The position numbers and the translations under genes are program-made. A DNA stretch of 64,000 bases from Alphaproteobacteria bacterium. GTDB taxonomy: Bacteria > Pseudomonadota > Alphaproteobacteria > UBA8366. The DNA is taken from assembly GCA_009377445.1 (NCBI GenBank), contig WHUA01000007.1, positions 62,001 to 126,000 on the forward strand. Reading direction: 5' to 3'. Below, piece after piece: positions 39,872 through 49,493 of the stretch (position 1 is the first letter of the stretch; each line of letters opens with the position of its first letter). The notes beneath the pieces were generated by a model. The model was not told the origin of the DNA and searched no databases. It worked only from the letters and a program-made list of their open reading frames with translations.

Positions 39872-40621
39872 CTAGGGACAACTTTTCCCGATGGCGAGAA
39901 AATCGTCCGCCGACAGGCTGGCGCCGCCGACCAGCGCGCCGTCCACGTCCGGCAGAGCCAGTATTTCCGCTGCGTTTCCGGGCTTGACCGACCCGCCGTA
40001 GAGCAGCCGCATGGCGTCGGCCGCCGGCTGCCCGAGACATTGCGCCACGGTCGTCCGGATGTGGCCGTGCACCTCCCGAATCTGCTCCGGAGTCGGCGTC
40101 CGCCCACTGCCGATCGCCCAGACGGGCTCGTAGGCGACGACCGTGTTGGCCGCCCTGGCCCCGGTGGGGAGCGACCCCTCGACCTGGCCGCCCACCACCT
40201 GGAGCGTCCGGCCGGAATCGCGGTCCGCCTCGCTCTCGCCGACGCAAACGATCGCGATCAGGCCCGCCGCATGCGCGGCCTTGGCCTTGGCGTTGACCGT
40301 GGCGTCGTCCTCGCCGTGGTCGGTGCGGCGCTCGGAGTGGCCGACGATGACGTGGCTGCAGCCGAGATCGGCCAGCATCGCCGCGCTGACGTCGCCGGTA
40401 TGCGCGCCCTTGGCCTGGGCGTGGCAATCCTGGCCGCCCAGCCCTACCCGGCTGCCGGACAGCGCCTCGGCGGCCGGGGCAAGCAGCGTCGCGGGCGGGC
40501 ACACGACGAGCTCGCAGGGAATGACGGCGCCGCCAGCCACAGCGCGCGCGAGCGCGACGCCATCCGCCCGCAAGCCGTTCATCTTCCAGTTTCCGGCGAT
40601 CAGCGGTCGTCTTGCGGCCAT
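39872..40621 (-). CDS. tpiA: Triosephosphate isomerase
   Basis: A 249-residue TIM barrel: GNWKMNG near residue 11 with the catalytic Lys, VIVGHSERR with the catalytic His, [12 protein letters not shown] with the catalytic Glu and [12 protein letters not shown] for phosphate binding. It interconverts dihydroxyacetone phosphate and glyceraldehyde-3-phosphate. GAGGAAAA precedes the ATG. It is divergent from ppiD and heads the minus-strand run toward pyrG. Confidence 0.99.
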   Translation of the reverse strand: MAARRPLIAGNWKMNGLRADGVALARAVAGGAVIPCELVVCPPATLLAPAAEALSGSRVGLGGQDCHAQAKGAHTGDVSAAMLADLGCSHVIVGHSERRTDHGEDDATVNAKAKAAHAAGLIAIVCVGESEADRDSGRTLQVVGGQVEGSLPTGARAANTVVAYEPVWAIGSGRTPTPEQIREVHGHIRTTVAQCLGQPAADAMRLLYGGSVKPGNAAEILALPDVDGALVGGASLSADDFLAIGKSCP

Positions 40622-40742
40622 TTTTCCTCACTCCTGCGCTCGAGCCCATCCGCTCAATAGCATGCGGCGGACGAGCGCCGCCAGCCCGCGGAAACCGCCC
40701 GAAGACGGCGTCTCCGCCGCGACGTTCCGGGCGAATTGCCTG

Positions 40743-40771
40743 TTGCCGGGGGATGGGGGCGCTTCTATCAT
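40743..40771 (+). promoter_or_regulatory. Putative ppiD-trpE promoter
   Basis: TTGCCG (40743-40748), exactly 17 bp, then TATCAT (40766-40771), giving a leader of about 45 bases before the ppiD ATG. Confidence 0.5.
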
Positions 40772-40821
40772 GCGCCCGCCTGCGCCGGAACCGCCCGCAG
40801 CATAACGGAACGTCGGACATC

Positions 40822-42702
40822 ATGCTTCAGACACTGCGAAATTCGGTCGGCTCCTTCGTCATCAAGATCCTGTTCGGGCTGCTTGTTCTGAGCTTCGCGG
40901 TCTGGGGCATCGGCGACACCTTCTTCTTCGGCGGCGCCAGCAACACCGTCGCCGAGGTCGGCGGCCGCGAGATCAGCGTGCGTGAGCTCGACGGCGCCTT
41001 CCGCAACGAAATGCAGCGCCTGCGCCGCTACAACATCGACGAGGAGCAGGCCCGCCAGCTCGGCCTGCTCGACCAGGTCCTGGAGCGCATGATTTCCTCC
41101 ACCGTCTACGACGAGGCGGCGCGCCGGATGGGCCTCGTGGTCAGCGAACCGATGATCCAGCAGCGGATTCGCAGCCAGTTCGGCCAGGATATCACCGCCG
41201 CGCAACTGCAGAACATCCTGCACAGCAACGGCCTGACCGAAAAGCAGTTCGTGGCGCAGCTCCGGACCGAGATCAAGCGCAACGACTACCTCGGCGCCCT
41301 CACCGACGGCACGCAAGCGCCGCAGATCCTGATCGACCGCCTGTATAGCTGGCGCGGCGAAAAGCGCAGCGCCAGCACGATAACGGTGCCCGTCGACCCG
41401 GCGAGCCCGGTCGCCGAGCCGACTGCCGAGCAGATCGAAGCCTTCTACAAGGCGCATCCGGCCGACTATACGGCCCCGGAATACCGGGCGCTGACCTATG
41501 TCTTCCTGGACATCAACGCCGCCGCCAAGACCGTCAAGGTGCCGGACGAGAAGCTGCGCGAGATCTATCAGCAGAGGCTGCCGCAGCTCGCCGTCCCCGA
41601 GAAGCGCACCGTGCTGCAGATGCTGGTGCCGGACCGGGCAACGGCGGAAAAAGCGATCGACCGCGTTCGCAAGGGCGAGGATTTCCTCGCCGTCGCGAAA
41701 GAGGTCGCCGGGCAGGACGAAAGCGGGACCCGCCTCGGCACGGTGACCAAGGCGGAGCTGCCGGCAGAGGTCGCAGGCGCCGTCTTCGGCCTCGCGCAGG
41801 ACGCGGTATCCGATCCCGTGGAAGGCCCGTTCGGCCTGCAGATCATCAAGGTGACATCGATCCAGCCGGCCAAGACGCCGAGCTTCGAGGAAGTGCACGG
41901 CGAGCTCGCCCAGGACGCCGCGCGCGAACAGGCGCTGGACGACGTCCTGGCGCTCACCACCCGCATCGAGGAAGCGCTCGGCACCGGCGCCAAGCTCGAC
42001 GACGCCGCGCGCGAGCTCGGGCTCGAGGCGCGAAAGATCGCCGCGGTCGACAGCGAGGGACAGGACGCGGGGGAGAAACCCGTCGCCGGAATGCCGGCCG
42101 CCCCCTTCCTGAAGGTCGCGTTCGAGACCGCGGAAGGGCAGGATTCGCTGCTCACCGAGACGGACGACAACGGATTTTTCGTGCTGCACGTCGATTCCGT
42201 CCGCCAGCCCGCCGTCAAGCCGCTCGATACGGTGCGCGGCGACGTCGTGGATGACTGGAAGTCCGACCAGCGCTGGCAGGCCGCCCGCGAGAAATCCAGC
42301 AAGATCGTCGAGAGACTCAACAACGGCGCGAAACTTGCCGACATAGCGAAAGAAATGAACCTTTACCTCGGCGACAGCGGCGCCTTCACGCGGGAGGGCG
42401 AAGGCGCGCCGGCCAACATGCCGTCGAGCCTCATCGCCGACATCTTCGCGGCGCCGGCGATCGGCCGCGCGGCGCTTGCCGACGGTGTCGGCGGCGTCAA
42501 CGTCGCGCAGCTTGCCGCCGTCACGCCGGCGGAGCCGGGCGGCGACAAGCAGGCGGTCGATTCCCTGAAGAAATCGGTCGGCTTCGGCATCGCCAACGAC
42601 ATCGCCGGCCAGCTTGTCGAGGCGCTGCGGGACCGCTACGGCGTGACGGTCAACAAGCCGGCGATCCGCGCGAACTTCTACCGCGATGCCGGCGAGTCCT
42701 GA
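40822..42702 (+). CDS. ppiD: Periplasmic PpiD-type peptidyl-prolyl isomerase (SurA_N/parvulin)
   Basis: A 626-residue membrane-anchored chaperone: short cytoplasmic start (MLQTLRNSVGSF), a single membrane helix (about 13-32, VIKILFGLLVLSFAVWGIGD), a SurA_N-like helical region and a parvulin domain near 260-350 (AIDRVRKGEDFLAVAKEV, then GPFGLQIIKV). It helps newly secreted outer-membrane proteins as they leave SecYEG. ATG 40822 is chosen as the family start; an upstream frame adds 70 residues without similarity. It overlaps trpE by 17 bp. Confidence 0.93.
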   Translation: MLQTLRNSVGSFVIKILFGLLVLSFAVWGIGDTFFFGGASNTVAEVGGREISVRELDGAFRNEMQRLRRYNIDEEQARQLGLLDQVLERMISSTVYDEAARRMGLVVSEPMIQQRIRSQFGQDITAAQLQNILHSNGLTEKQFVAQLRTEIKRNDYLGALTDGTQAPQILIDRLYSWRGEKRSASTITVPVDPASPVAEPTAEQIEAFYKAHPADYTAPEYRALTYVFLDINAAAKTVKVPDEKLREIYQQRLPQLAVPEKRTVLQMLVPDRATAEKAIDRVRKGEDFLAVAKEVAGQDESGTRLGTVTKAELPAEVAGAVFGLAQDAVSDPVEGPFGLQIIKVTSIQPAKTPSFEEVHGELAQDAAREQALDDVLALTTRIEEALGTGAKLDDAARELGLEARKIAAVDSEGQDAGEKPVAGMPAAPFLKVAFETAEGQDSLLTETDDNGFFVLHVDSVRQPAVKPLDTVRGDVVDDWKSDQRWQAAREKSSKIVERLNNGAKLADIAKEMNLYLGDSGAFTREGEGAPANMPSSLIADIFAAPAIGRAALADGVGGVNVAQLAAVTPAEPGGDKQAVDSLKKSVGFGIANDIAGQLVEALRDRYGVTVNKPAIRANFYRDAGES

Positions 42703-44206
42703 TTACGAGACTTTCGCCGCCCGCTACGCCGCGGGCGCGCCGCAGGTCGTCTCGACGCGCATGGTGGCGGACCTCGAGACGCCGGTTTCCGCCATGCTCA
42801 AGCTGGCGGGCGAGAAGCCGCACAGCTTCCTGCTCGAATCCGTGGAGGGCGGCGCCACGCGGGGCCGCTATTCCTTCATCGGCTTCGCGCCGGACCTGAT
42901 CTGGCGCTGCAACGACGCCAAGGCCGAGATCAACCGCGATCCGGAATCCGACCCCGCGGCCTTCGAGCCATGCCCGGAGACGCCGCTGGATTCGCTGCGG
43001 AGCGTGCTCGCGGAGTCCGCCATCGAGATGCCGGATGGCATGCCGCCGATGGCGGCCGGCCTCGTCGGCTACATGAGCTACGACATGGTCCGGCTCATGG
43101 AAAAGCTGCCGGACGAGAACCCCGAGGTGATCGGCCTTCCGTCCGGCCTCTTCATCCGGCCGACGGTGATCGCCGTCTTCGATACCATCGAGGACATGGT
43201 CACCATCGTCACGCCGGTGCGGCCGCGGCCCGGCGTGACGGCGCGCGCGGCCTACGATCGGGCATTCGCCCGGCTCGGCGCCGTCGTCCGCGACTTCGAC
43301 CGCGCGGTGAAGCACGGCGCGGAAGCGCCGCATGCCGGGCAGCCGCCGGTTCCCCAATCGAACATGAGCCGCGAGACCTTCCATGCGATGGTGGAGCGGG
43401 TGAAGGAATACATCCGCGCCGGCGACGCCTTTCAGGTGGTCGTGAGCCAGCGCTTCGCCATTCCGTTCGCCCTGCCGCCCTTCGCGCTGTACCGCGCGCT
43501 GCGGCGCCTCAACCCCTCGCCTTTCCTGTTCTTCCTCAATTTCGGCGGCTTCTCGATCGTCGGCTCGAGCCCGGAGATCCTGGTGCGGCTGCGTGGCGAC
43601 ACCGTCACCATCCGGCCGATCGCCGGCACGCGCCCGCGCGGCAAAACGCCGGCCGAGGACCGCCGCTACGCGGAAGAGCTGCTGGCGGATCCGAAGGAGC
43701 GCGCGGAGCACCTGATGCTGCTCGATCTCGGCCGCAACGACGTCGGCCGGGTCAGCCAGGTCGGGACGGTCAAGGTGACCGAGCGGTTCATCATCGAATA
43801 CTACAGCCACGTCATGCACATCGTCTCCAACGTCACCGGCAGGATACGGCCGGACTACGATGCGTTGTCCGCCCTGATCGCGGGCTTCCCCGCCGGCACC
43901 GTGTCGGGCGCGCCGAAGGTCCGGGCGATGGAGATCATCGACGAGCTGGAGCCGGAGCGCCGCGGCGTCTACGCCGGCTGCATCGGCTATTTCGGGGCCG
44001 GCGGCGACATGGACACCTGCATCGCGCTGCGCACGGCGGTGGTCAAGGACGGCGTCGTCTACGTCCAGGCCGGCGGCGGCATCGTCGCCGATTCCGACCC
44101 CGAAAGCGAATACCAGGAAAGCTGGAACAAGGCCCGCGCCCTCATGCGCGCCGCCGAGGAAGCCGTCCGCTACGCGACGGAAGCGGGCAACGAGCCGGGG
44201 GTTTGA
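42686..44206 (+). CDS. trpE: Anthranilate synthase component I
   Basis: A 506-residue chorismate-utilising enzyme: the N-terminal tryptophan-feedback site includes LLESVEGG; the catalytic domain has IRPIAGTRPRGKTPAEDRR, LLDLGRNDVGRVSQ and the DGVVYVQAGGGIVADS segment. With TrpG it converts chorismate to anthranilate. It overlaps ppiD by 17 bp, so it is translated from the ppiD transcript. The partner trpGDC lies 2.8 kb downstream beyond two unrelated genes and several repeats. Confidence 0.98.
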   Translation: MPASPDYETFAARYAAGAPQVVSTRMVADLETPVSAMLKLAGEKPHSFLLESVEGGATRGRYSFIGFAPDLIWRCNDAKAEINRDPESDPAAFEPCPETPLDSLRSVLAESAIEMPDGMPPMAAGLVGYMSYDMVRLMEKLPDENPEVIGLPSGLFIRPTVIAVFDTIEDMVTIVTPVRPRPGVTARAAYDRAFARLGAVVRDFDRAVKHGAEAPHAGQPPVPQSNMSRETFHAMVERVKEYIRAGDAFQVVVSQRFAIPFALPPFALYRALRRLNPSPFLFFLNFGGFSIVGSSPEILVRLRGDTVTIRPIAGTRPRGKTPAEDRRYAEELLADPKERAEHLMLLDLGRNDVGRVSQVGTVKVTERFIIEYYSHVMHIVSNVTGRIRPDYDALSALIAGFPAGTVSGAPKVRAMEIIDELEPERRGVYAGCIGYFGAGGDMDTCIALRTAVVKDGVVYVQAGGGIVADSDPESEYQESWNKARALMRAAEEAVRYATEAGNEPGV

Positions 44207-44227
44207 CGCAGTCCACGCGGGTTGCCG

Positions 44228-44315
44228 CCTCATGCTTCGACAAGCTCAGCATGAGGGATATAGCGGTGTAAAATCAAAGATATAGACCTCATCCTGAGCT
44301 TGTCGAAGGATGAGT
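44228..44315. repeat. Long-hairpin intergenic repeat, copy 6 (after trpE)
   Basis: Arms GCTTCGACAAGCTCAGCATG and CATCCTGAGCTTGTCGAAGG: here the CAAG/CTTG positions pair fully, unlike copies 1, 2 and 4. The outer pairs are CTCAT/ATGAG. It lies between the convergent trpE and deacetylase genes. Confidence 0.85.
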
Positions 44316-44336
44316 ACGCTCCGGCATTCGTGCCCG

Positions 44337-44365
44337 CTCATGCTTCGACAGGCTCAGCATGAGGG
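44337..44365. repeat. Half copy (left arm only) of the long-hairpin repeat
   Basis: GCTCATGCTTCGACAGGCTC and AGCATGAGG without a matching right arm. It sits 21 bp after copy 6, so copy 6's right arm and this left arm could also pair with each other. Confidence 0.8.
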
Positions 44366-44397
44366 CTGCCGTAGAGCGAAACCAAGGGCGTAAGCCC

Positions 44398-46005
44398 CTA
44401 CCCCGTCTTCATCCCGCGCTGTGCGATATTGCTGATGGGAACGAAGTCGATGCCGCGCGATTTGGCGTCGATGATCCAGGTCTTCAGCATCTCGCGCGAG
44501 AGATCGTGCGGATGCGCGATGCCGACGGCATAGCCGCGCCGGCGCGCGATCTTCTCCAGCTCCTTCAGGCTGTGGTCGATGGCGGCGCGCGTGATGTCGT
44601 GGTCGATGAAGACGTCGCGGGACGCGCTCGGCAGCCTGTGCTGGCGCGCCAGCGCGTAGCCCACGGACTCGTTGTTCGTGAACGAGTCGACGAACAGCAG
44701 GCCCCGCGCCTGCACCTCCCGCATCACCATCTCCATGCCGGGCTTCCACGCGGTGAACTTGCTGCCCATGTGGTTGTTCAGCCCGACGAACCCCTCGAAC
44801 CGGCTCAACGCCCACAGCAGGCGGCGGTGGTTCTCCTCGAGCGGCACCGTCGTGCGGAGCGCATTGAGACCGGGGTCGGCATCCGGGTCCATCGGCTCCA
44901 TCGGCATGTGCAGCATGATCTCGTGGCCGGCCTCGCGGGACGCCGCGACCAGCTCCTTCAGGTGATAGCCGTATGGAATGAACGACAGCGTCAGCGGCGC
45001 CGGCAGGCCGATCGCCAGCTTCGAGCGCTTCTGATCGATGCCCATGTCGTCGATGATGACGGCGATCACCGCGTCGCGCGGCGCATCGGGCAACTTGACG
45101 GCGTTGCGTATCCAGGCCGCGCCGCCCGGCATCGGCAGCGCCGCCAGCTCGAGATTCTTGGGAACGGGATGTGGCGGCAGAGCGGGCTGCATGTCCGGCG
45201 CGGGCGCCTCTCCGGCGGGCGCAGCACCGGACTGCATCTCAGTGTGATCCACAGGCGCCTTGGATTCGCCGGTGGATGGGGGCGCGGCGACCAGTGCGGC
45301 CTCATCGTTCGCTGCCGGCGCGGCGGCCGCCGGGGATTCCGGGAGCGCGGCCTGGGCATGCGGCTCCGCTTCGCCAGCGGGCCGATCCCGAGGCACGGCC
45401 GGCGGCGGGACAGCGCCGGAAAGATCCGCGCCGGTTTCCACCGCAGGCGATTGCTCGACCGGCTTCGCCACCAGGCGGACGCCCGCATCCGGCAAGGCGG
45501 CCGGTGCGGCGTCCGGGGGCGAGGCTGGCGTGGTTGCTGGCGTGGTTGCTGGCGTGGTTGCTGGCGGATCGGCGGGTGCCGTCCCCTGCGGCTGCTTGTC
45601 CTCGGCTGCCAGGTCCGCTACTGGAGCCGCAACCGGGGCCGGAGATTTTCCCTCCTGGCCTTCCTGCCGAACCTTCACCTCGACGGCATAGGGGGCTTCA
45701 TCGGCGTCCTTGCGCTGCGTGCCCGCCCCTTGGCCCGCCGCGCCGGCCATGCGGGCCGCCGTCCCTGCGCTCTCGGGCGTGAACACGGCGGCGACGCCGA
45801 CGCCCAACGCAACCCCGCATACGAAGGCCGCGGCAAGCCCCAGCAGCACGCGGGCCACCGGCCGCGTCCCGGCCATTACGGCCAGCCGGCGCAAACGCCG
45901 GGGCGTCAAATACCGGAGCGTCAAGATCCGGAGCCGGCGCAAAGGGGTTCCCGCGCCGGCTTCCTGCCCGCGTTCTCGCAAATGATCGACAAGTCGATTA
46001 CCCAT
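44398..46005 (-). CDS. Divergent polysaccharide deacetylase family protein (YibQ-like)
   Basis: A 535-residue protein. A membrane anchor (VARVLLGLAAAFVCGVALGV, about 50-70) is followed by a long Ala/Pro/Glu low-complexity region (about 90-300) and a C-terminal deacetylase-like barrel starting at AVIAVIIDDMGIDQ. Barrel motifs include EIMLHMPMEPMD, GLNNHMGSKFTA, LLFVDSFTNNESV and GIAHPHDLS. Relatives are periplasmic and linked to cell-wall maintenance; enzymatic activity is unproven. The linker contains three exact 12-bp tandem units coding ATTP repeats. It converges on trpE. Confidence 0.88.
   Translation of the reverse strand: MGNRLVDHLRERGQEAGAGTPLRRLRILTLRYLTPRRLRRLAVMAGTRPVARVLLGLAAAFVCGVALGVGVAAVFTPESAGTAARMAGAAGQGAGTQRKDADEAPYAVEVKVRQEGQEGKSPAPVAAPVADLAAEDKQPQGTAPADPPATTPATTPATTPASPPDAAPAALPDAGVRLVAKPVEQSPAVETGADLSGAVPPPAVPRDRPAGEAEPHAQAALPESPAAAAPAANDEAALVAAPPSTGESKAPVDHTEMQSGAAPAGEAPAPDMQPALPPHPVPKNLELAALPMPGGAAWIRNAVKLPDAPRDAVIAVIIDDMGIDQKRSKLAIGLPAPLTLSFIPYGYHLKELVAASREAGHEIMLHMPMEPMDPDADPGLNALRTTVPLEENHRRLLWALSRFEGFVGLNNHMGSKFTAWKPGMEMVMREVQARGLLFVDSFTNNESVGYALARQHRLPSASRDVFIDHDITRAAIDHSLKELEKIARRRGYAVGIAHPHDLSREMLKTWIIDAKSRGIDFVPISNIAQRGMKTG
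45524..45559 (-). repeat. Tandem 12-bp repeat (three units) in the deacetylase linker
   Basis: GCTGGCGTGGTT occurs three times in direct succession, followed by a partial fourth unit to 45566. On the coding strand it gives ATTPATTPATTPA. Copy number may vary by slippage without breaking the frame. Confidence 0.9.
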
Positions 46006-46159
46006 GCATGATCGTCGGCAACGAGGCTGCAGCTACTGTATAGGCGAAGATTCGCCGAGGCGCTATCGCCGGCTGGACCGCGGCGGCCATATCGGGCTAT
46101 TCCGGTGAGCGCGCCTGAAACCGGCCGCAGCCGGACGCGCACCCAGGAGTGTTGGTCGC

Positions 46160-46933
46160 ATGGAAACCGAAACCGTCAAGTGCCGCATCGCCGACCATAT
46201 CGCCGTCGTGACGATGGACCGCCCGCCCGTCAATGCGCAGAACGCACAGATGAACACGGACATGGCGCAGGTCTTCGATACGATCAGCGACCGCGACGAC
46301 GTCCGCGTCGCGATCCTCACCGGGGCCGGCAAATGCTTCTCCGCCGGCGCCGACATCAAGGACCGCGTGGGCAAGGAGCGCGCGCCGGGCGACGCCTGGC
46401 AGCACAACCGGCGTGTCCGCGAGGCGTTCCACGCCATCGTCGAATGCCAGAAGCCGGTGATCGGCGCCATCAACGGCCCGGCGCTGGGGGCCGGCTTGGC
46501 CGTCGCCGCCTCCTGCGACATCCTGATCGCGGCCGAGGAAGCGGCGATCGGGCTGCCGGAAATCAACGTCGGGCTGCTCGGCGGCGGCCGCCATGCGATG
46601 CGCCTGTTCGGGCACTCCCGCACGCGCCGCATGCTGTTCACCGGCTTGCGCGTGGACGGGCGGGAGCTGTATCGCCTGGGGGTGGCGGAAGCCTGCGTTC
46701 CGGGCGCAATGCTCATGGACGCCGCGATGGACATCGCCCGCGAGATCGCGGCGCGCAGCCCGGTCGCGATGCGTCTCGCCAAGCATTCGCTCAACACGAT
46801 CGAGGAGATGAGCCTGCGGGACGGCTACCGGTTCGAGCAGAACATGACCGTCGAGCTCGGGAAGACGGAGGACTCGAAGGAGGCCATGCGCGCATTCGTC
46901 GAGAAAAGGACTCCCGTTTTCAAGGGAAAATAG
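46160..46933 (+). CDS. Enoyl-CoA hydratase/isomerase family protein
   Basis: A 257-residue crotonase-fold protein: TGAGKCFSAGADIKDR near 55-70 forms the oxyanion hole region, and INGPALGAGLAVAASCDILIA (about 105-125) the second. The position usually occupied by the first catalytic Glu in crotonase falls in NGPALGAG, and LPEINVGLLGGG includes a Glu that may be the acid/base. The physiological acyl-CoA is unknown. CAGGAG precedes the ATG. It stands between a divergent deacetylase and trpG. Confidence 0.9.
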   Translation: METETVKCRIADHIAVVTMDRPPVNAQNAQMNTDMAQVFDTISDRDDVRVAILTGAGKCFSAGADIKDRVGKERAPGDAWQHNRRVREAFHAIVECQKPVIGAINGPALGAGLAVAASCDILIAAEEAAIGLPEINVGLLGGGRHAMRLFGHSRTRRMLFTGLRVDGRELYRLGVAEACVPGAMLMDAAMDIAREIAARSPVAMRLAKHSLNTIEEMSLRDGYRFEQNMTVELGKTEDSKEAMRAFVEKRTPVFKGK

Positions 46934-46962
46934 GAATTCGCCGGTGATGTGCGATACTGAGT

Positions 46963-46997
46963 CCCTTTCGTTCGTGCCGGAACACGAATAGAAAGGG
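46963..46997. terminator. Stem-loop between the enoyl-CoA hydratase and trpG
   Basis: CCCTTTCGTTCGTG pairs with CACGAATAGAAAGGG, apart from a small internal bulge, around a 6-base loop. No T-run follows on the plus strand, so it may be a weak terminator of the hydratase gene, or a leader structure of trpGDC, whose start codon is 25 bp away. Confidence 0.45.
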
Positions 46998-47021
46998 CTG
47001 GAAAACCGGCGAGCGTTCGAG

Positions 47022-47606
47022 ATGTACGTCCTGATCGATAACTACGACAGCTTTACCTACAACCTCTTCCACTACCTGGGAGAGCTGGGGGCGGACGTGG
47101 CCGTTCACCGCAACGACGCGATCACGGCCGCCGGGGTGGTGGCGCTGCGTCCGGACGGCATCGTCATCTCGCCGGGCCCGTGCGATCCTGATCGCGCCGG
47201 CATCAGCCTCGACCTGGTCAAGGCCGCCGCGGACGCGAGGATCGCCTTGCTCGGCGTCTGCCTCGGCCACCAGGCGCTCGGCCAGGCGATGGGCGGGCGC
47301 ATCGTCCGCGCCGCCGAGCCGATGCACGGCAAGATCAGCACGATCCGCCACGATGGGACCGGCCTGTTCGCCGGCCTGCCCACGCCATTCCAGGCGACGC
47401 GCTATCATTCCCTCGCGGTCGACCGTGCGTCGCTGCCCAACTCCCTCTCCGTCACGGCCGAGTCCGAAGACGGCGTCATCATGGGCGTCGCCCATTGCGA
47501 GTTGCCGCTCCACGGTGTCCAGTTCCATCCCGAAAGCATCGCCTCCGAGAACGGCCACGGACTGCTCCGGAACTTCCTCAGAATTGCCGAAAAAACCAAG
47601 CAATAA
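47022..47606 (+). CDS. trpG: Anthranilate synthase component II (glutaminase)
   Basis: A 194-residue class I glutamine amidotransferase: [16 protein letters not shown] (4-19), the oxyanion [12 protein letters not shown], the nucleophile Cys80 in [11 protein letters not shown] and the His/Glu pair in [13 protein letters not shown]. It supplies ammonia to TrpE. It is the first gene of trpGDC; trpD follows after 25 bp. Confidence 0.98.
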   Translation: MYVLIDNYDSFTYNLFHYLGELGADVAVHRNDAITAAGVVALRPDGIVISPGPCDPDRAGISLDLVKAAADARIALLGVCLGHQALGQAMGGRIVRAAEPMHGKISTIRHDGTGLFAGLPTPFQATRYHSLAVDRASLPNSLSVTAESEDGVIMGVAHCELPLHGVQFHPESIASENGHGLLRNFLRIAEKTKQ

Positions 47607-47631
47607 ACAACGACCGCGAGGGTGGGACGAA

Positions 47632-48672
47632 ATGACGGGCGCCGCACAACCGAAGGCTGGACTGAAACCGCTGCTGGCGAAAGTCGCGGAGGGCGCGACG
47701 CTGAGCGAGGACGAGGCCGCGCACGCCTTCGACATCATGATGTCGGGCGAAGCCACGCCGGCGCAGATCGGTGCTTTCCTCATGGCGCTCAGGGTCCGCG
47801 GCGAGACGGTGGCGGAGATCACCGGCGCCACCCGCACCATGCGCGCGAAGGCGACCAAGATCCGCGTGCCGTCCCGCAGCATCGACGTCGTCGGCACGGG
47901 CGGCGACAATCACGGCACCTACAACATCTCGACGGCGACGGCGCTCGTGGTCGCCGGCTGCGGCGTGCCGGTGGCCAAGCACGGCAATCGCGCCTTTTCC
48001 TCCAAGTCCGGGGCGGCGGACGTGCTCGACACGCTCGGCGTGAACCTCGAAGCCAGCCCCGAGCTGGTGCAGCGCTCGATCGTCGAGGCGGGCATCGGCT
48101 TTCTCCTCGCGCCGATGTATCACAGCGCCATGCGCCATGTCGGCCCGTCGCGCGCCGAGCTCGGCATCCGCACGATCTTCAATATCCTCGGGCCGATGTC
48201 CAATCCGGGCATGGTCAAGCGCCTCCTGGTCGGCACGTTCAGCGAGCACTGGGTCGAGCCGATGGCCCGCGTGCTCGGCAACCTCGGCGCCGAGCGCGCC
48301 TGGGTCGTGCACGGGTCGGACGGCCTGGACGAGCTGACGACGACGGGGCCGAGCCGGGTCGCGGAGTTCCATCGCGGCGAGATCCGCCTGTTCGAGGTCG
48401 TTCCGGAGGATGCCGGCGTGCCGCGCGCGCGGCTCGAGGACCTGAAGGGCGGCACCCCGGTCGAAAATGCAACCGCCGTCGGCGAATTGCTGGGTGGCGC
48501 GCCCGGCCCCTATCGGGATATCGTGTTGTTGAACGCGGCCGCTGCGCTGCTCGTTGCCGGCAGCGTCGGCACCCTTCGCGAAGGCGCGGCGCTGGCCGCC
48601 CGCTCGATCGACGAAGGCGCCGCCAAATCCGCCCTCGAGGGCATGCTGTCGATCGTCGGTAAGGCTTTATGA
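47632..48672 (+). CDS. trpD: Anthranilate phosphoribosyltransferase
   Basis: A 346-residue enzyme: N-terminal helical domain ([20 protein letters not shown]), the PRPP-binding [16 protein letters not shown] (about 83-98), [20 protein letters not shown], and FAP-type [11 protein letters not shown]. It transfers phosphoribose to anthranilate. GAGGGTGGG lies before the ATG. It overlaps trpC by 4 bp (ATGA). Confidence 0.98.
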   Translation: MTGAAQPKAGLKPLLAKVAEGATLSEDEAAHAFDIMMSGEATPAQIGAFLMALRVRGETVAEITGATRTMRAKATKIRVPSRSIDVVGTGGDNHGTYNISTATALVVAGCGVPVAKHGNRAFSSKSGAADVLDTLGVNLEASPELVQRSIVEAGIGFLLAPMYHSAMRHVGPSRAELGIRTIFNILGPMSNPGMVKRLLVGTFSEHWVEPMARVLGNLGAERAWVVHGSDGLDELTTTGPSRVAEFHRGEIRLFEVVPEDAGVPRARLEDLKGGTPVENATAVGELLGGAPGPYRDIVLLNAAAALLVAGSVGTLREGAALAARSIDEGAAKSALEGMLSIVGKAL

Positions 48673-49478
48673 GCGATGTCCTGCAGGAAATCTGCGCCGC
48701 CAAGCGGACTCACGTCGCCGAATGCAAGGCGGCTGTTCCGCCGGCCGAAATCGAGAAGCGCGCAGCCGGCGGCCCCTCGCCCCGGCGCTTTGCCGACCGC
48801 CTCGCGGCCGCCGTCGCCGCGGGCAACTACGGCCTGATCGCCGAGATCAAGAAGGCGTCGCCGAGCAAGGGCCTGATCCGCGAGAATTTCGCCCCGGCCG
48901 CGCTTGCCCGGGCCTATCAGGCGGGCGGCGCGAGCTGCCTCTCCATACTGACCGATGCGCCCTATTTCCAGGGCCGCGACGACAACCTGACCGCCGCGCG
49001 CATGGCCACCTCCCTGCCCGTCCTGCGCAAGGACTTCATGCTCGACCCGTACCAGATCTACGAGTCCCGGGCGATCGGCGCCGACTGCGTCCTGCTGATC
49101 ATGGCGGCGCTGAGCGACCCGGAAGCCGGCGCGCTGGAAACGGTCGCACACGACCTGGGAATGGACGTGCTGGTCGAAGTCCACGACGAGCCGGAGCTCG
49201 AGCGTGCGCTCGCGCTCAAGTCCAGAATGATCGGTATAAATAACCGTAACCTCAAGACATTGGAAGTCGACCTTAAGATAACAGAGGAACTGGCGCCGAT
49301 GGTGCCGGACGACCGCATCGTGGTCAGCGAGAGTGGCCTGATCGCGCCGGGGGACCTCGCACGGATGGCGGGCGCCGGCGCGCGGTGCTTCCTCGTCGGC
49401 GAATCGCTGATGCGCCAGGCTGACGTGGCCGCCGCGACGCGCGCCCTGCTGGCGCGGCCGGTCGCCGAGACGGCTTGA
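48669..49478 (+). CDS. trpC: Indole-3-glycerol-phosphate synthase
   Basis: A 269-residue TIM barrel: [18 protein letters not shown] (about 57-74) with the catalytic Lys, [33 protein letters not shown] and [15 protein letters not shown]. It closes the indole ring from carboxyphenylamino-deoxyribulose phosphate. It overlaps trpD by 4 bp and is followed after 15 bp by moaC. TrpF, TrpB and TrpA are not in the window. Confidence 0.98.
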   Translation: MSDVLQEICAAKRTHVAECKAAVPPAEIEKRAAGGPSPRRFADRLAAAVAAGNYGLIAEIKKASPSKGLIRENFAPAALARAYQAGGASCLSILTDAPYFQGRDDNLTAARMATSLPVLRKDFMLDPYQIYESRAIGADCVLLIMAALSDPEAGALETVAHDLGMDVLVEVHDEPELERALALKSRMIGINNRNLKTLEVDLKITEELAPMVPDDRIVVSESGLIAPGDLARMAGAGARCFLVGESLMRQADVAAATRALLARPVAETA

Positions 49479-49493
49479 GCGGGCAAAGCCGCG

